DNA of 49,592 nucleotides from Nocardiopsis sp. ATB16-24 (GTDB lineage Bacteria; Actinomycetota; Actinomycetes; Streptosporangiales; Streptosporangiaceae), in assembly GCF_030271535.1 (NCBI RefSeq), contig NZ_JASCXJ010000027.1:1-49592 (forward strand), given 5' to 3'. Made by a program: the position numbers and the translations under genes. Position 1 is the stretch's first letter. Every line of letters begins with the position of its first letter. The notes under the pieces were generated by a model. That model did no database searches. It saw nothing but the letters and a program-made list of their open reading frames with translations, and was not told the origin of the DNA. Of the stretch, positions 1-8,209 are shown one piece after another.

Positions 1-253
1 CCACGTTCTGGCCCGCGACCTCGATGGCACCGCTGATGCGGGCCCGGCTGCCCCGGTGCAGACCCATCAAGGCCAGCGAGGTCACGCTCTTACCCGAGCC
101 GGACTCGCCCACGATGCCCAGGGCCCCACCCGCGGGCACCTCAAAAGACAGCCCGTTCACCGCGTGAACATCACCGTCCATGGTCGGAAACACCACCCGC
201 AGATCATCCACCCGAACAACGGGCGAGGTGTGTGACGACACGGACCGGCTCAT
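1..253 (-). CDS. Oligopeptide ABC transporter ATP-binding protein (DppD-type), N-terminal part
   Basis: Only the first 84 residues lie in the window; the gene runs off the left edge. The product would be one of the two cytoplasmic ATPases that energise di/oligopeptide uptake. A complete Walker A motif, GESGSGKS, lies near residue 50, followed by SVTSLALMGL, typical of the DppD/OppD class. The ATG at 253 is the first start in frame and lies 33 bases after the DppB-type permease stop, so the two are probably co-transcribed. Signature and Walker B motifs are beyond the edge. Family assignment is firm; the actual substrate (peptides, nickel, oligosaccharides) cannot be told from this piece. Confidence 0.85.
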   Translation of the reverse strand, partial: MSRSVSSHTSPVVRVDDLRVVFPTMDGDVHAVNGLSFEVPAGGALGIVGESGSGKSVTSLALMGLHRGSRARISGAIEVAGQNV

Positions 254-286
254 GGGGCTCCCTCGACTCCGGTTCCCCACGGGCCG

Positions 287-1300
287 CTATCCATGGACGC
301 GCACACGTGGGTCGACGATCGGGTACAACAGGTCGACCAGAAGGTTGCAGACGACGATGAAGAACGCGCCGAACAGTGTCACGCCCAGGATCACGGGCAG
401 ATCGCTCTGCGTGATGGCGCTGACCGCGTAACGTCCGATCCCGTTGAGCGAGAACACCTGCTCGGTCAGCACCGCGCCTCCGAGCACCAGACCCAGGTCC
501 AGTCCGAAGATCGTCACGATGGGGGTGAGCGTGGGACGCAGCGCGTGCTTGAAGATCACGCGGCGTTCGCTCAGGCCCTTGGCCCGGGCCGTGCGGATGT
601 AGTCCTCGCCCAGGACCTCCAGCATGCCCGCACGGGTCTGACGCGCGTACATGGCCGCGTGCAAAAAGGCCAGGGTCACCCAGGGCAGAAGCAGTCCCTG
701 CACCCATCCGAACGGATCCCGCGTCAGGGGAACGTACCCGGGGGTGCCGAACAGCCCCCAGGCGTGCACGAGGAAGGCCAGGGAGAGCAGGCCGGTGAAG
801 AAGACCGGCAGTGACACCCCCGCCAGCGCGACCGCCATGGCCAGACGGTCGAACAGACCTCCCTTCCACACCGCCGAGACCGTACCCACCAGGACGCCGC
901 CGACCAGCCAGAGCACCCCGGCTCCCAGTGCCAGTGACGCCGTCACCGGCAGGCGGGCCACGATCTCGGGGAAGACCTCCTGGTAGGTCTGGAAGGAGTA
1001 GCCCAGGCAGGGCGCGGAGCACTCGATGGTGTCGCGACCGAACCGGTACTCCGCGCCGAAGAGGATGCCCCGGACGAACTCCACGAATTGTACGGCGACG
1101 GGTTCGTCCAGTCCGAGCCTGTCGATGGTCGCCTGGATCGCCTCCGGGGTGGGCGCCCGACCCACGTACATGGTCGCCAGTTGTTCGGTGGTTCGCCCCG
1201 CCCACCGGGGCACGACGTAGAAGATGGCGAAGGTGACCATGGTGACCACGGCCAGCAACAGGAGTCCGGCGCCCAGACGGCGCAGGATGTAGGTCAGCAA
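287..1300 (-). CDS. Oligopeptide ABC transporter permease (DppB-type)
   Basis: Inner-membrane permease of about 337 residues with the BPD_transp_1 fold. The N-terminus LLTYILRRLGAGLLLL with a first membrane helix is the classical DppB/OppB start, and hydrophobic segments continue to the C-terminus (FFIVVCNLLVDLLYPIVDPRVRV). The EAA-type loop that contacts the ATPase is seen around GEDYIRTARAKGLSERRV. I chose the TTG at 1300, preceded by AGAAGG eight bases upstream. An ATG further upstream would add 25 Arg-rich residues unlike the family. It sits upstream of the ATPase gene and 134 bases after the B12-domain gene, so it may have its own promoter in that AT-richer gap. Confidence 0.88.
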   Translation of the reverse strand: MLTYILRRLGAGLLLLAVVTMVTFAIFYVVPRWAGRTTEQLATMYVGRAPTPEAIQATIDRLGLDEPVAVQFVEFVRGILFGAEYRFGRDTIECSAPCLGYSFQTYQEVFPEIVARLPVTASLALGAGVLWLVGGVLVGTVSAVWKGGLFDRLAMAVALAGVSLPVFFTGLLSLAFLVHAWGLFGTPGYVPLTRDPFGWVQGLLLPWVTLAFLHAAMYARQTRAGMLEVLGEDYIRTARAKGLSERRVIFKHALRPTLTPIVTIFGLDLGLVLGGAVLTEQVFSLNGIGRYAVSAITQSDLPVILGVTLFGAFFIVVCNLLVDLLYPIVDPRVRVHG

Positions 1301-1434
1301 CGCTCGTGCCTTCTGTCCGTAGGGGTCCTTCCTGCCGCGTCGGCCCGCGCGAGACCTCCGCCTTCCCCCACACACAGTAACCCAGGGTCACATCTTCATC
1401 ACCATAAGAATCGATCGTGTGCGGCTCCACCCAC

Positions 1435-2504
1435 TCAGGAGCGACCGAGCACGGCCCGCCCCGAGCGCAGGAGGGCACACGTCCCCGGGTAGTCGAACAG
1501 TTCCCGTTCCAGGAGGAGCAGCACCTCGGCGACGCTGTCGAGGGGCACGCCCCGCTTCTGTAGGACCACGCGGGTCCAGTCCAGGAACCGTGTGAAGACC
1601 CTCTCGTCCCCCACGTAGAGCGCGGCCAGGAGGAAGTCGACGATGTGTCCCAGGTCCTCGACCGTCCGGTCCAGGGCGGCTCCTCCTAGAGACAGCCCGC
1701 GGGCCTCGTACGACCTGCGCGAGTGTTCCGTTCCCATGAGCACCAGGTCACGGCGGCGTCGCATCAGGCTCGCGTACTCCGCCGTGGGGACCAGCGCCTC
1801 CTCGACCGGCCAGGGGAGCGTCAACGGAAACTCGCGTTCCAGCAGGTCGGCGGCGGAGCGGGCGTCCGAGGCCCACAGAGTGGCCCCCAAGGACCGGGCC
1901 AGGGAGTCGTCGGGGCCCAAACCCGCCCCTCCGGCGATGACGGGCACACCGGTGCGGGTGGCGGCGGTGATCATGTTGTGGACACTGACCAGGTGGGAGG
2001 GCAGGGAGCAGCTCAGCGCGACCACGTCGGGGGTGCTCTCTTGCAGGTACACGGCCAGATGGTGGGCGGGGACGCTCGCGCCCAGGAAGGTGACCCTCCA
2101 GCCCCGCAGGCGCAGTACGTCGCCCAGGAGCCGCACGGGCAGCCCGTGCCACTCCCCCTCGACGCAGGCCGCCACCACGGTCCCCCGCCGCCCGTCGGAC
2201 CCGATACGGGTCAGGCCGTGTCCAGGACCAGCCCCGCGGCGCGTTCGCTGACATGGGTCGCGGCGTGCTCCTGGGCCACCGACAACTCGTTGGCCTGCCA
2301 CAGCAGGCCCACACGCGCCTGGACGGTGGCGATCACGTCCAACAGGAGCGTCTCGTGGTCGGCCCCGGCGGCCAGAGCCCGACGGACGAGGTCCAGGGCG
2401 CCCTCCTCGTCCCTGCTCCGCACCCGCTCCAGGAAGGCGTCGGCGAGCCGGTCTGCACGGTCGCGGACCGACTCGACCGGGACGACGCTCTCGTCGACGC
2501 TCAT
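1435..2504 (-). pseudogene. B12-binding photoreceptor-like protein, frameshifted
   Basis: The first frame (2504 to 2211, 97 codons) encodes a four-helix B12 cap domain with the W-x9-EH motif (W69, E79, H80) of CarH/LitR-type adenosylcobalamin photoreceptors, then hits TGA. The adjacent frame continues without a gap as the Rossmann B12-binding domain (RRGTVVAACVEGEWHGLP; the His of EWH is the expected cobalt ligand, then LRLRGWRVTFLGASVP) and a C-terminal helical domain (VGDERVFTRFLDWTRVVLQKRGVP) ending at 1435. One extra base near 2214-2222, for example GCCTG to GCCCTG, joins both into one protein of about 356 residues. The ATG overlaps the phosphatase stop (ATGA), implying translational coupling. 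No DNA-binding domain is present, so output is probably through the phosphatase. It may be a true pseudogene or an assembly error. Confidence 0.8.
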
Positions 2505-3865
2505 CCGGTTCCCCCCTCGGCGGCCGGAACGGCCTGGACGGCCAGGATGGTGATGTCGTCGTGCTCTCCGCCGTCCAACCAGTCGCCCACGACCTGGGCG
2601 AGCCGGTCCGAGACCGCCGGCGCGGGCATGCCCACGCATTCGGAGAGCAGACGCGCCAGGCGCCCTTCTCCGAGCATCTGCCCGCCGAGCAACGGGTTGC
2701 GCGCCTCGGTGACGCCGTCACTGTAGATGACCATCGTCTCCCCGGGTTCCATCGTGAATTCCACGGTGCGGAAGGCCGCCTCTTCCAGAGCCCCCACGAA
2801 CAGGCCGCCCACGGCCACCTCCCTCACCGAACCGTCCAGGCCGACCACCAGCGGAGGCGGGTGTCCCCCTCCGGCCATCCGGATCCGTAGTCCACCACCG
2901 GGCAAGGGTGTTCCCGTTCCCAGGAGCATGGTGCTGAACTTCTCCGGATCGGTCCGCAGCAGCAGGACGTTGAGCAACTCCAACAGGCGCTGGGGATCCG
3001 GCTCCACCAGCCGGAGCGCCGCCAGGGAATGGCGGATCATCCCGGTCAGCAAGGCCGCGTCGTTGCCCTTGCCGCACACGTCGCCGAAGGAGAAGTCGAA
3101 CCCCCGTTCCACCTCGTTGACCTGGTAGAAGTCGCCTCCGATGCGCTCGGCCTCGACCGCGGAACGGAAGGAGGCCCCCAGGGAGGCGTGCCCGATCACG
3201 GGCAGCGGCTCGGGGACGAGCGCGGCCTTGAGGGTGGAGGCGGTGCGCGCCTGGTACTGGTACATGCGCGCCGAACCCAAGGCGGTACCCGTGCGCTCGG
3301 CGTATTCCGTCAACGCCTCGGTGTCGGTGGTGAAGGATCCCGACGCCCGGTACATCACCAGTGCTCCCACGACCTGCGACAGTCCCGGAACGGCGAACGC
3401 GCATAGCGCTCCCGGCAGGCCCTCCGCCCCGACGGTGTCGGCCACGAGTCGCTCGACGAGGTCACCGGGACCAGGCTCCACCACCGTGCGCGCACCGTCC
3501 AGGATGTCGCCCAGCCAGGTGGCGCCGAGCACCACGGAGCCGTCCCATACGCCCTCGGCGGTCACGACCCCTCGTCCGGGGTCGTCCCGGGCGGTGAAGG
3601 CCGCCGTCCAGCGGACGGTGCCGTCCGCTTCGGGGAGGACGAGAACGCACAGATCCGCCACCTCCGGCACGGGAAGGCACACGGCCTGGGCCACCAGGCG
3701 CGATGGATGCAGGATGTTGCCGAGTTCACGCGCGGCGAGCCGAAGCCGCGCACCGACCGGAGATTCCACGGCCCCGCCCACTCCCGAGGCGGGCGAGGAT
3801 GTTCCGACCCCACCGGAACGGTCGTACCCCCCGGGTGTGGACTCGTTGACGACCGAAGCAGACAC
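2501..3865 (-). CDS. GAF-domain SpoIIE/PP2C-family serine phosphatase
   Basis: Product of about 454 residues, cytoplasmic. The N-terminal two fifths resemble a GAF sensor domain (RLAARELGNILHPSRL to TALGSARMYQYQ). The C-terminal half is a PPM phosphatase of the RsbU/SpoIIE type with all metal-site Asp motifs: GGDFYQ, GDVCGKG, YSDGVTEARN and DDITI. Such enzymes dephosphorylate STAS anti-anti-sigma proteins in partner-switching stress pathways. The GTG at 3865 is preceded by GGGGGAG at 8 bases; the longer upstream frame is poor. The stop overlaps the start of the B12-binding gene, so the B12 protein probably controls this phosphatase. No STAS or anti-sigma gene is in the window. The sensor input of the GAF domain is unknown. 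Confidence 0.88.
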   Translation of the reverse strand: MSASVVNESTPGGYDRSGGVGTSSPASGVGGAVESPVGARLRLAARELGNILHPSRLVAQAVCLPVPEVADLCVLVLPEADGTVRWTAAFTARDDPGRGVVTAEGVWDGSVVLGATWLGDILDGARTVVEPGPGDLVERLVADTVGAEGLPGALCAFAVPGLSQVVGALVMYRASGSFTTDTEALTEYAERTGTALGSARMYQYQARTASTLKAALVPEPLPVIGHASLGASFRSAVEAERIGGDFYQVNEVERGFDFSFGDVCGKGNDAALLTGMIRHSLAALRLVEPDPQRLLELLNVLLLRTDPEKFSTMLLGTGTPLPGGGLRIRMAGGGHPPPLVVGLDGSVREVAVGGLFVGALEEAAFRTVEFTMEPGETMVIYSDGVTEARNPLLGGQMLGEGRLARLLSECVGMPAPAVSDRLAQVVGDWLDGGEHDDITILAVQAVPAAEGGTG

Positions 3866-4232
3866 TGCCTGGTCTCCCCCCTGTGGACGAGCCCCGCCGC
3901 GGCCTCCAAGGACCGCCTCGCCGTACCTGTCGGACACACGACAGCGGTGTCGCGCACGGCCACTTCCCGGTCCTGTCACGGACCCGAGTGGGTGGTACCG
4001 GAGGCCTCCGCCGGCGGGAGACGGACGGCCCGATCTGTCACGCTACCCGCCGTGAGCCACCATCTGCACCACCGCTCCGGAAAAGTCGTCGTACGGCGAC
4101 GTCGTACGGGCGTCGCCACCACCGAGCCCGGTCCGTGGGCGGCCGTCCCGTGGGCTCCGGAACCCGCGCAGAATGGCACGTGTCCCAGAGACGGCCCGGA
4201 GGCCCTCCTCCCCTCCCTCCTTTGGAGCCCCC
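3866..4232. other. Divergent intergenic region, phosphatase / YdjM-like gene
   Basis: There is no convincing gene in these 367 bases. It must hold promoters for the phosphatase-B12 pair (left) and the YdjM-like gene (right). The clearest element is the 9-bp direct repeat GTCGTACGG at 4088-4096 and 4101-4109, spaced 13 bases apart and containing CGTACG palindromes, a possible operator. Frames here give Arg/Pro-rich translations without codon bias. Confidence 0.5.
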
Positions 4233-4973
4233 ATGATGGGTACCTCGCACGCCGCGACCGGCGTGCTCACCGGCGCCGCCGTCGGCGCCCTCCTCGGATC
4301 CGAGGCACATCACCTCTTCGTCTGCGCGGCCGTGGGCGCGGGAGCGGCGCTGCTCCCCGACCTGGACACACCCTCCAGCACCGTGGGCAGGTCGCTCGGA
4401 CACGCCACGGAACTGGTGGCCAAGGGACTGCGGGGCGTCTCCCGTGCCGTCTACCGGCGTACGGCCACCGGTGTGGAACTGCGCGCCCCCCAGGACGCCG
4501 GTCACCGTCACCTGACGCACACGGTCCCCGCCGCGGTCGTGTTCGGACTGGCGGCGATGAGCGTGTCGCTCGTGCCGTTCGGCGCCGGCCTGGTGGTGTC
4601 GGCGATGTCCGCGATCGGGCTGGGCACCGTCGCACGGCCCTGGAGGGCGCTGGGGTCCACGCGGACACGGAGGTTCGTGGCACTGGTCCTGGCCCTGCTG
4701 TGCGGAATCGGCTCGTTCCTCGGCGGTGGTCCCGCGGCCTGGCTGGTGGGGGTGACGGTCGCGGTGGGCGCCCTGACCCACATCATGGGCGACTGGCTGA
4801 CCAGGTCCGGTGTGCCGCTGGCCTGGCCGTTGGTGTACCGGGGGAAGAGGTGGTGGATGTTCAGGTCACCGCTGGCCTTTCGCACGGGCAGGTCCAAGGT
4901 GGAGGTGGGGATCAGGTGGGGCTCGTGGGTCGGCGCGGCGCTGTTGGCCGCGGCGTCCTCCACGCCGGTGTGA
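4233..4973 (+). CDS. YdjM/DUF457-family membrane-bound metal-dependent hydrolase
   Basis: Product of about 246 residues with several hydrophobic segments. The N-terminus MMGTSHAATGVLTGAAVGALL, the PDLDTPSS motif, the later HRHLTHT and the HIMGDWLT segment match the YdjM (LexA-regulated, DUF457) family: the conserved His and Asp residues are placed as in that family and suggest a metal site at the membrane. Cellular role is unknown. Two adjacent ATGs (4233, 4236) follow GGAG by 5 and 8 bases; either could be used. It is the only plus-strand gene within the transporter region and is convergent with the solute-binding protein gene. I infer no link to peptide uptake. Confidence 0.75.
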   Translation: MMGTSHAATGVLTGAAVGALLGSEAHHLFVCAAVGAGAALLPDLDTPSSTVGRSLGHATELVAKGLRGVSRAVYRRTATGVELRAPQDAGHRHLTHTVPAAVVFGLAAMSVSLVPFGAGLVVSAMSAIGLGTVARPWRALGSTRTRRFVALVLALLCGIGSFLGGGPAAWLVGVTVAVGALTHIMGDWLTRSGVPLAWPLVYRGKRWWMFRSPLAFRTGRSKVEVGIRWGSWVGAALLAAASSTPV

Positions 4974-5106
4974 TCACCATCGCGGCGTGCGCCCTCGGCC
5001 CGGGTCCCTGGTCGTGGAGCCGCGCCCGGGGCGCACCGATCCGGTCCGCGGCGCCTCTCCCGAAGAGGCCGGAGCGACCCGATGGACCGGACCGTGGTCG
5101 CCGCCC

Positions 5107-6915
5107 CTACTCCCTGGTGGTGCCCAGGGGCATGTAGTCGTACATCGAGTAGCCGACGTGGTAGTAGACGTTGGTGAGTTCGGCGGGCCGATACAGCACC
5201 GTCCGCTCGAACACCGCGGGAAGGATCGCCGCCTGCTCCATGGCCCGCTGGTCGATCTGTGTGTAGATCGAGGCGCGTTCGTCGGGGTCCTCCACCGTGA
5301 CGACCTCGTCGAACCACTCGTTGATCCGGGCGTCGTCCAGTTCGGAGATGTTGGCGTTGCCCGCGTCCTGGATGGCGTCGCCGTCCAGGATCTTGCTCAT
5401 GAAACCGTATCCGCTGACCCAGTCCGGTGCCCATCCGTACACGGTCAGGCCCAGGTCGTTGTCCTGTACGAAGGAGGGCGAACCGGCCTGGGTGTTGGTG
5501 TAGGTGTCCGACGGGTACTGCTTGATCTGCGTCTCGATGCCCACCCTCGCCAGGGCCTGTTGCAGGGCCTCGGCCGTGCTGACGTCGGCCGGCCGGTCGG
5601 AGCGGGCTCCGATGGAGGTGGAGAACCCGTCCGGCTCACCGCACTCCTCCAGTTTCCGGCGGGCCGCCTCCAGGTCGCCCTCGCCGCCCCGCGAGGGGTA
5701 GGGATCGATGCTCGGATCGGCTCCGGGCAGTCCGGCGGGCATGATCTGCGTGGCGATGTCGCCGCCGACGTCGCCGCCCCAGGCCCGTTGCAGGGCGTCG
5801 CGGTCGGCCGCGTACATGATCGCCTCGCGGCAGGCCGGATCGTCCAGGGGTTCCAGGACGGTGTTGATGTTGACGTAGCGCAGGGTGTTGCTCTGAGGGT
5901 TGTCGATGTTGGCGCGTTCGTCGTCGTCGGTGATCACCGTGCCCCTCATCGCCGGCCCCATTCCGGCTCCGGCCAGGTCCACGTCGAGTTCGCCGTTGAC
6001 CAGACGCTGGTCGATCTCGTTCTGGTCGACCCCCATCTGCACCTCGATCCGGTCCGGCAGTGCCGGCCGTGTGGGATCGGTGGAGGCGTCCCACTGATCG
6101 TTGCGCACCAGGTTCAAGGACACACCCGGCCGGTAGTCGCCGTCGAACTTGTAGGGCCCGGAGGAGACGACGCGGCTCTGGTACCGCTCCCCACGGTCGG
6201 CGTCGGGCGGGACCGGCGCGGTCTGCGGCTGGATGAGCACGTAGGGGAACTCGGCGAAACTGTCGTCGAGGTGGAAGACCAGGGTGTGGTCGTCGGGGGT
6301 CTGGATGCCGTCGAAACCGGCCAGCGGGTCGCCCTCGTCGGCGTAGGGGCCCTCGTAGTCGTCACTGTCGGCCAACAGCTCCCGGAAGTACTTGGGGCCG
6401 TTGGGCAGCGCCTGGTCGCCGAAGTTGCTGCGGGCGATGGCGTACTTGATGTCCTGTGCGGTGATCTCCGACCCGTCCTCGTACCGCAGGCCCCGCTTGA
6501 TCCGTACCGTCCACTCGGTGGAGTCCTCGTTGGACTCGGGCATGTCCTCGGCCAGGTCGGGTTGGATCTCGGTGCCCGCCTCCCCGGGGGCGCCGACGTA
6601 GGTCAACAGGGTGCGCGCGTAGTAGCGGCTGAAGTTCCAGCTGAACGCGTAGTAGGTGTTGCCGGGGTCGGGCGAGTCGAAGTCGGAGGAGATGGCGTAG
6701 CGGAGTGTGCCGCCGGTCTGGTCCGAGGGGTTGACGATCGTGCTCTCGCCCTCGTTGAACTCGGCGTCGCCCTCTCCTCCGCCTCCGCCGCCCGCTCCTC
6801 CGCAGGCGGCCAGCAGTACGGTCGCGGCCGTGCCCCACGCCAGGGAGGCCACCGCACGGCCTCGCCGTCGCGGACTCCGGAGGGGCCTGGCGTGTGTGAA
6901 GTGAGGATGGGTCAC
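5107..6915 (-). CDS. Oligopeptide ABC transporter solute-binding lipoprotein (family 5)
   Basis: Product of 602 residues, an extracytoplasmic substrate-binding protein of the DppA/OppA family. The N-terminus carries Arg-rich residues, a hydrophobic stretch and the lipobox LLAAC, followed by a Gly-rich linker, so it should be lipid-anchored at Cys near residue 38. Family features include LAEDMPESNEDSTEWTVRIK (the LAESW-type segment) and YVNINTVLEPLDDPACREAI. The start is GTG at 6915 with AGGAG at 5 bases. It lies 81 bases after the DppC-type permease gene on the same strand and likely belongs to the same transcript. The size fits peptides, but other ligands bound by this family cannot be excluded. 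Confidence 0.9.
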   Translation of the reverse strand: MTHPHFTHARPLRSPRRRGRAVASLAWGTAATVLLAACGGAGGGGGGEGDAEFNEGESTIVNPSDQTGGTLRYAISSDFDSPDPGNTYYAFSWNFSRYYARTLLTYVGAPGEAGTEIQPDLAEDMPESNEDSTEWTVRIKRGLRYEDGSEITAQDIKYAIARSNFGDQALPNGPKYFRELLADSDDYEGPYADEGDPLAGFDGIQTPDDHTLVFHLDDSFAEFPYVLIQPQTAPVPPDADRGERYQSRVVSSGPYKFDGDYRPGVSLNLVRNDQWDASTDPTRPALPDRIEVQMGVDQNEIDQRLVNGELDVDLAGAGMGPAMRGTVITDDDERANIDNPQSNTLRYVNINTVLEPLDDPACREAIMYAADRDALQRAWGGDVGGDIATQIMPAGLPGADPSIDPYPSRGGEGDLEAARRKLEECGEPDGFSTSIGARSDRPADVSTAEALQQALARVGIETQIKQYPSDTYTNTQAGSPSFVQDNDLGLTVYGWAPDWVSGYGFMSKILDGDAIQDAGNANISELDDARINEWFDEVVTVEDPDERASIYTQIDQRAMEQAAILPAVFERTVLYRPAELTNVYYHVGYSMYDYMPLGTTRE

Positions 6916-6996
6916 CTTGTCTCCTGAGCGGATCGGCTGCCGGGCCGTACGATGCGCGGTCCGGGACGCGGAAGGGGTTCGGTCACGACGGGCCCC

Positions 6997-8022
6997 TCAG
7001 TCGGAGGAGCGAGGGTCGAAGGCGTCGCGCAGTCCGTCGCCGAAGAGGTTGAAGGCGAGGACGGTGACGAAGATGGCCAGCCCGGGGATGAGCACGAAGT
7101 GCGGGGAGGTGGTGTAGAAGCGCAGGGCGTTCTCCAACATGCCGCCCCAGGTGGCCATGGGCGGGTTGACGCCGACCCCCAGGAAACTCAGGGCCGCCTC
7201 GAACAGGATGTTCGTGGGGATGAGCAGGGTGGAGTAGACCAGGACGGGTGCGACGAGGTTGGGCAGGATCTCCCGGAAGACGATGTGCGCGCTGCCCGCT
7301 CCGAGGCTGCGTGAGGCCTCCACGAACTCGCGCTCCTTGAGGGTGAGGGTCTGTCCGCGCACGATGCGGCCGATGTAGGGCCAGTTGAAGAACCCGATGA
7401 TGAAGATCAGCACGCCGATGCGCAGGTCGTTGCCCGACAGTCCGAAGGCCCCGTCGGGGATGACGCCCACCAGGGCGATCGCGAACAGCAGCAACGGGAA
7501 GGCCAGGAAGATGTCCATCGCGCGACTGATGACCACGTCGACCCACCCGCCGAAGTATCCGGCGACCACTCCCAGTGCGGTGCCGATGACCACGCACATC
7601 ACGGTGGCGACGGTGGCGACCAGGAGTGAGGTGCGCGCGCCGTAGACGATACGGCTGAACAGGTCGCGGCCGTTGACCGGTTCCACCCCCAGAAGGTGGT
7701 CGGCGCCGATACCGCCCCAGGGGTCGAGGCCCTGGAGGGGATCGTCGGGGTCACGGAGAACGCCGCCCGTGAGCGGGTCGATCAGGTCCTGGTGGAACCG
7801 ATCGGGCGGGTGACCGAACCAGGCGACGAGCAGTGGCGCGGCGAGCGCGACGAGGATGAGCAGGAGGACGACGGCTCCGCCCGCCATGCCGACCCCGTCC
7901 CCACGGAACCGCTGCCAGGCGATCTGACGCAGGGACCTGCTCGCCGCGTCCGGTCCCCCTGCGGCCGCGGCCTCGGGGTCCGCGTGCCGGGACGATTCCG
8001 GCACGTCCATCGACGCGGCCAT
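6997..8022 (-). CDS. Oligopeptide ABC transporter permease (DppC-type)
   Basis: Inner-membrane permease of 341 residues. An unusually hydrophilic N-terminal tail of about 40 residues precedes a first membrane helix (MAGGAVVLLLILVALAAPLL), followed by the OppC_N-like segment and the BPD_transp_1 domain. The EAA-type loop is FVEASRSLGAGSAHIVFREILPN, and the C-terminal motif NLFGDGLRDAFDPR is diagnostic of DppC/OppC. The ATG at 8022 has AGGGG at 7 bases. It is the first gene of the minus-strand group permease C, binding protein, then (after three unrelated genes) permease B and ATPase D. Confidence 0.9.
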   Translation of the reverse strand: MAASMDVPESSRHADPEAAAAGGPDAASRSLRQIAWQRFRGDGVGMAGGAVVLLLILVALAAPLLVAWFGHPPDRFHQDLIDPLTGGVLRDPDDPLQGLDPWGGIGADHLLGVEPVNGRDLFSRIVYGARTSLLVATVATVMCVVIGTALGVVAGYFGGWVDVVISRAMDIFLAFPLLLFAIALVGVIPDGAFGLSGNDLRIGVLIFIIGFFNWPYIGRIVRGQTLTLKEREFVEASRSLGAGSAHIVFREILPNLVAPVLVYSTLLIPTNILFEAALSFLGVGVNPPMATWGGMLENALRFYTTSPHFVLIPGLAIFVTVLAFNLFGDGLRDAFDPRSSD

Positions 8023-8185
8023 GCACCACCCCTATCACCACATGATGTAGTCGAATAACTACGCAAGGTTTGCATGGAGGGTGCGGTGTTTCCAGCGTCC
8101 GCGCCGGTCCTCGACGAGGGCCGCGACACGCCGAAGGGCCGGGCGAGGGGCCCTGACCCGCAACCCCTCGCCCCACGTCGGCGGA

Positions 8186-8209
8186 CCGCCCGTCGTTACG
8201 AGACGGCGG
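8186..8209 (-). terminator. Hairpin terminator of the ABC-F gene
   Basis: The arms CCGCCCGTC and GACGGCGG form a GC-rich hairpin that overlaps the TAA stop codon of the ABC-F gene at 8196. There is no T-tract, as is usual for terminators in this window. Confidence 0.45.
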
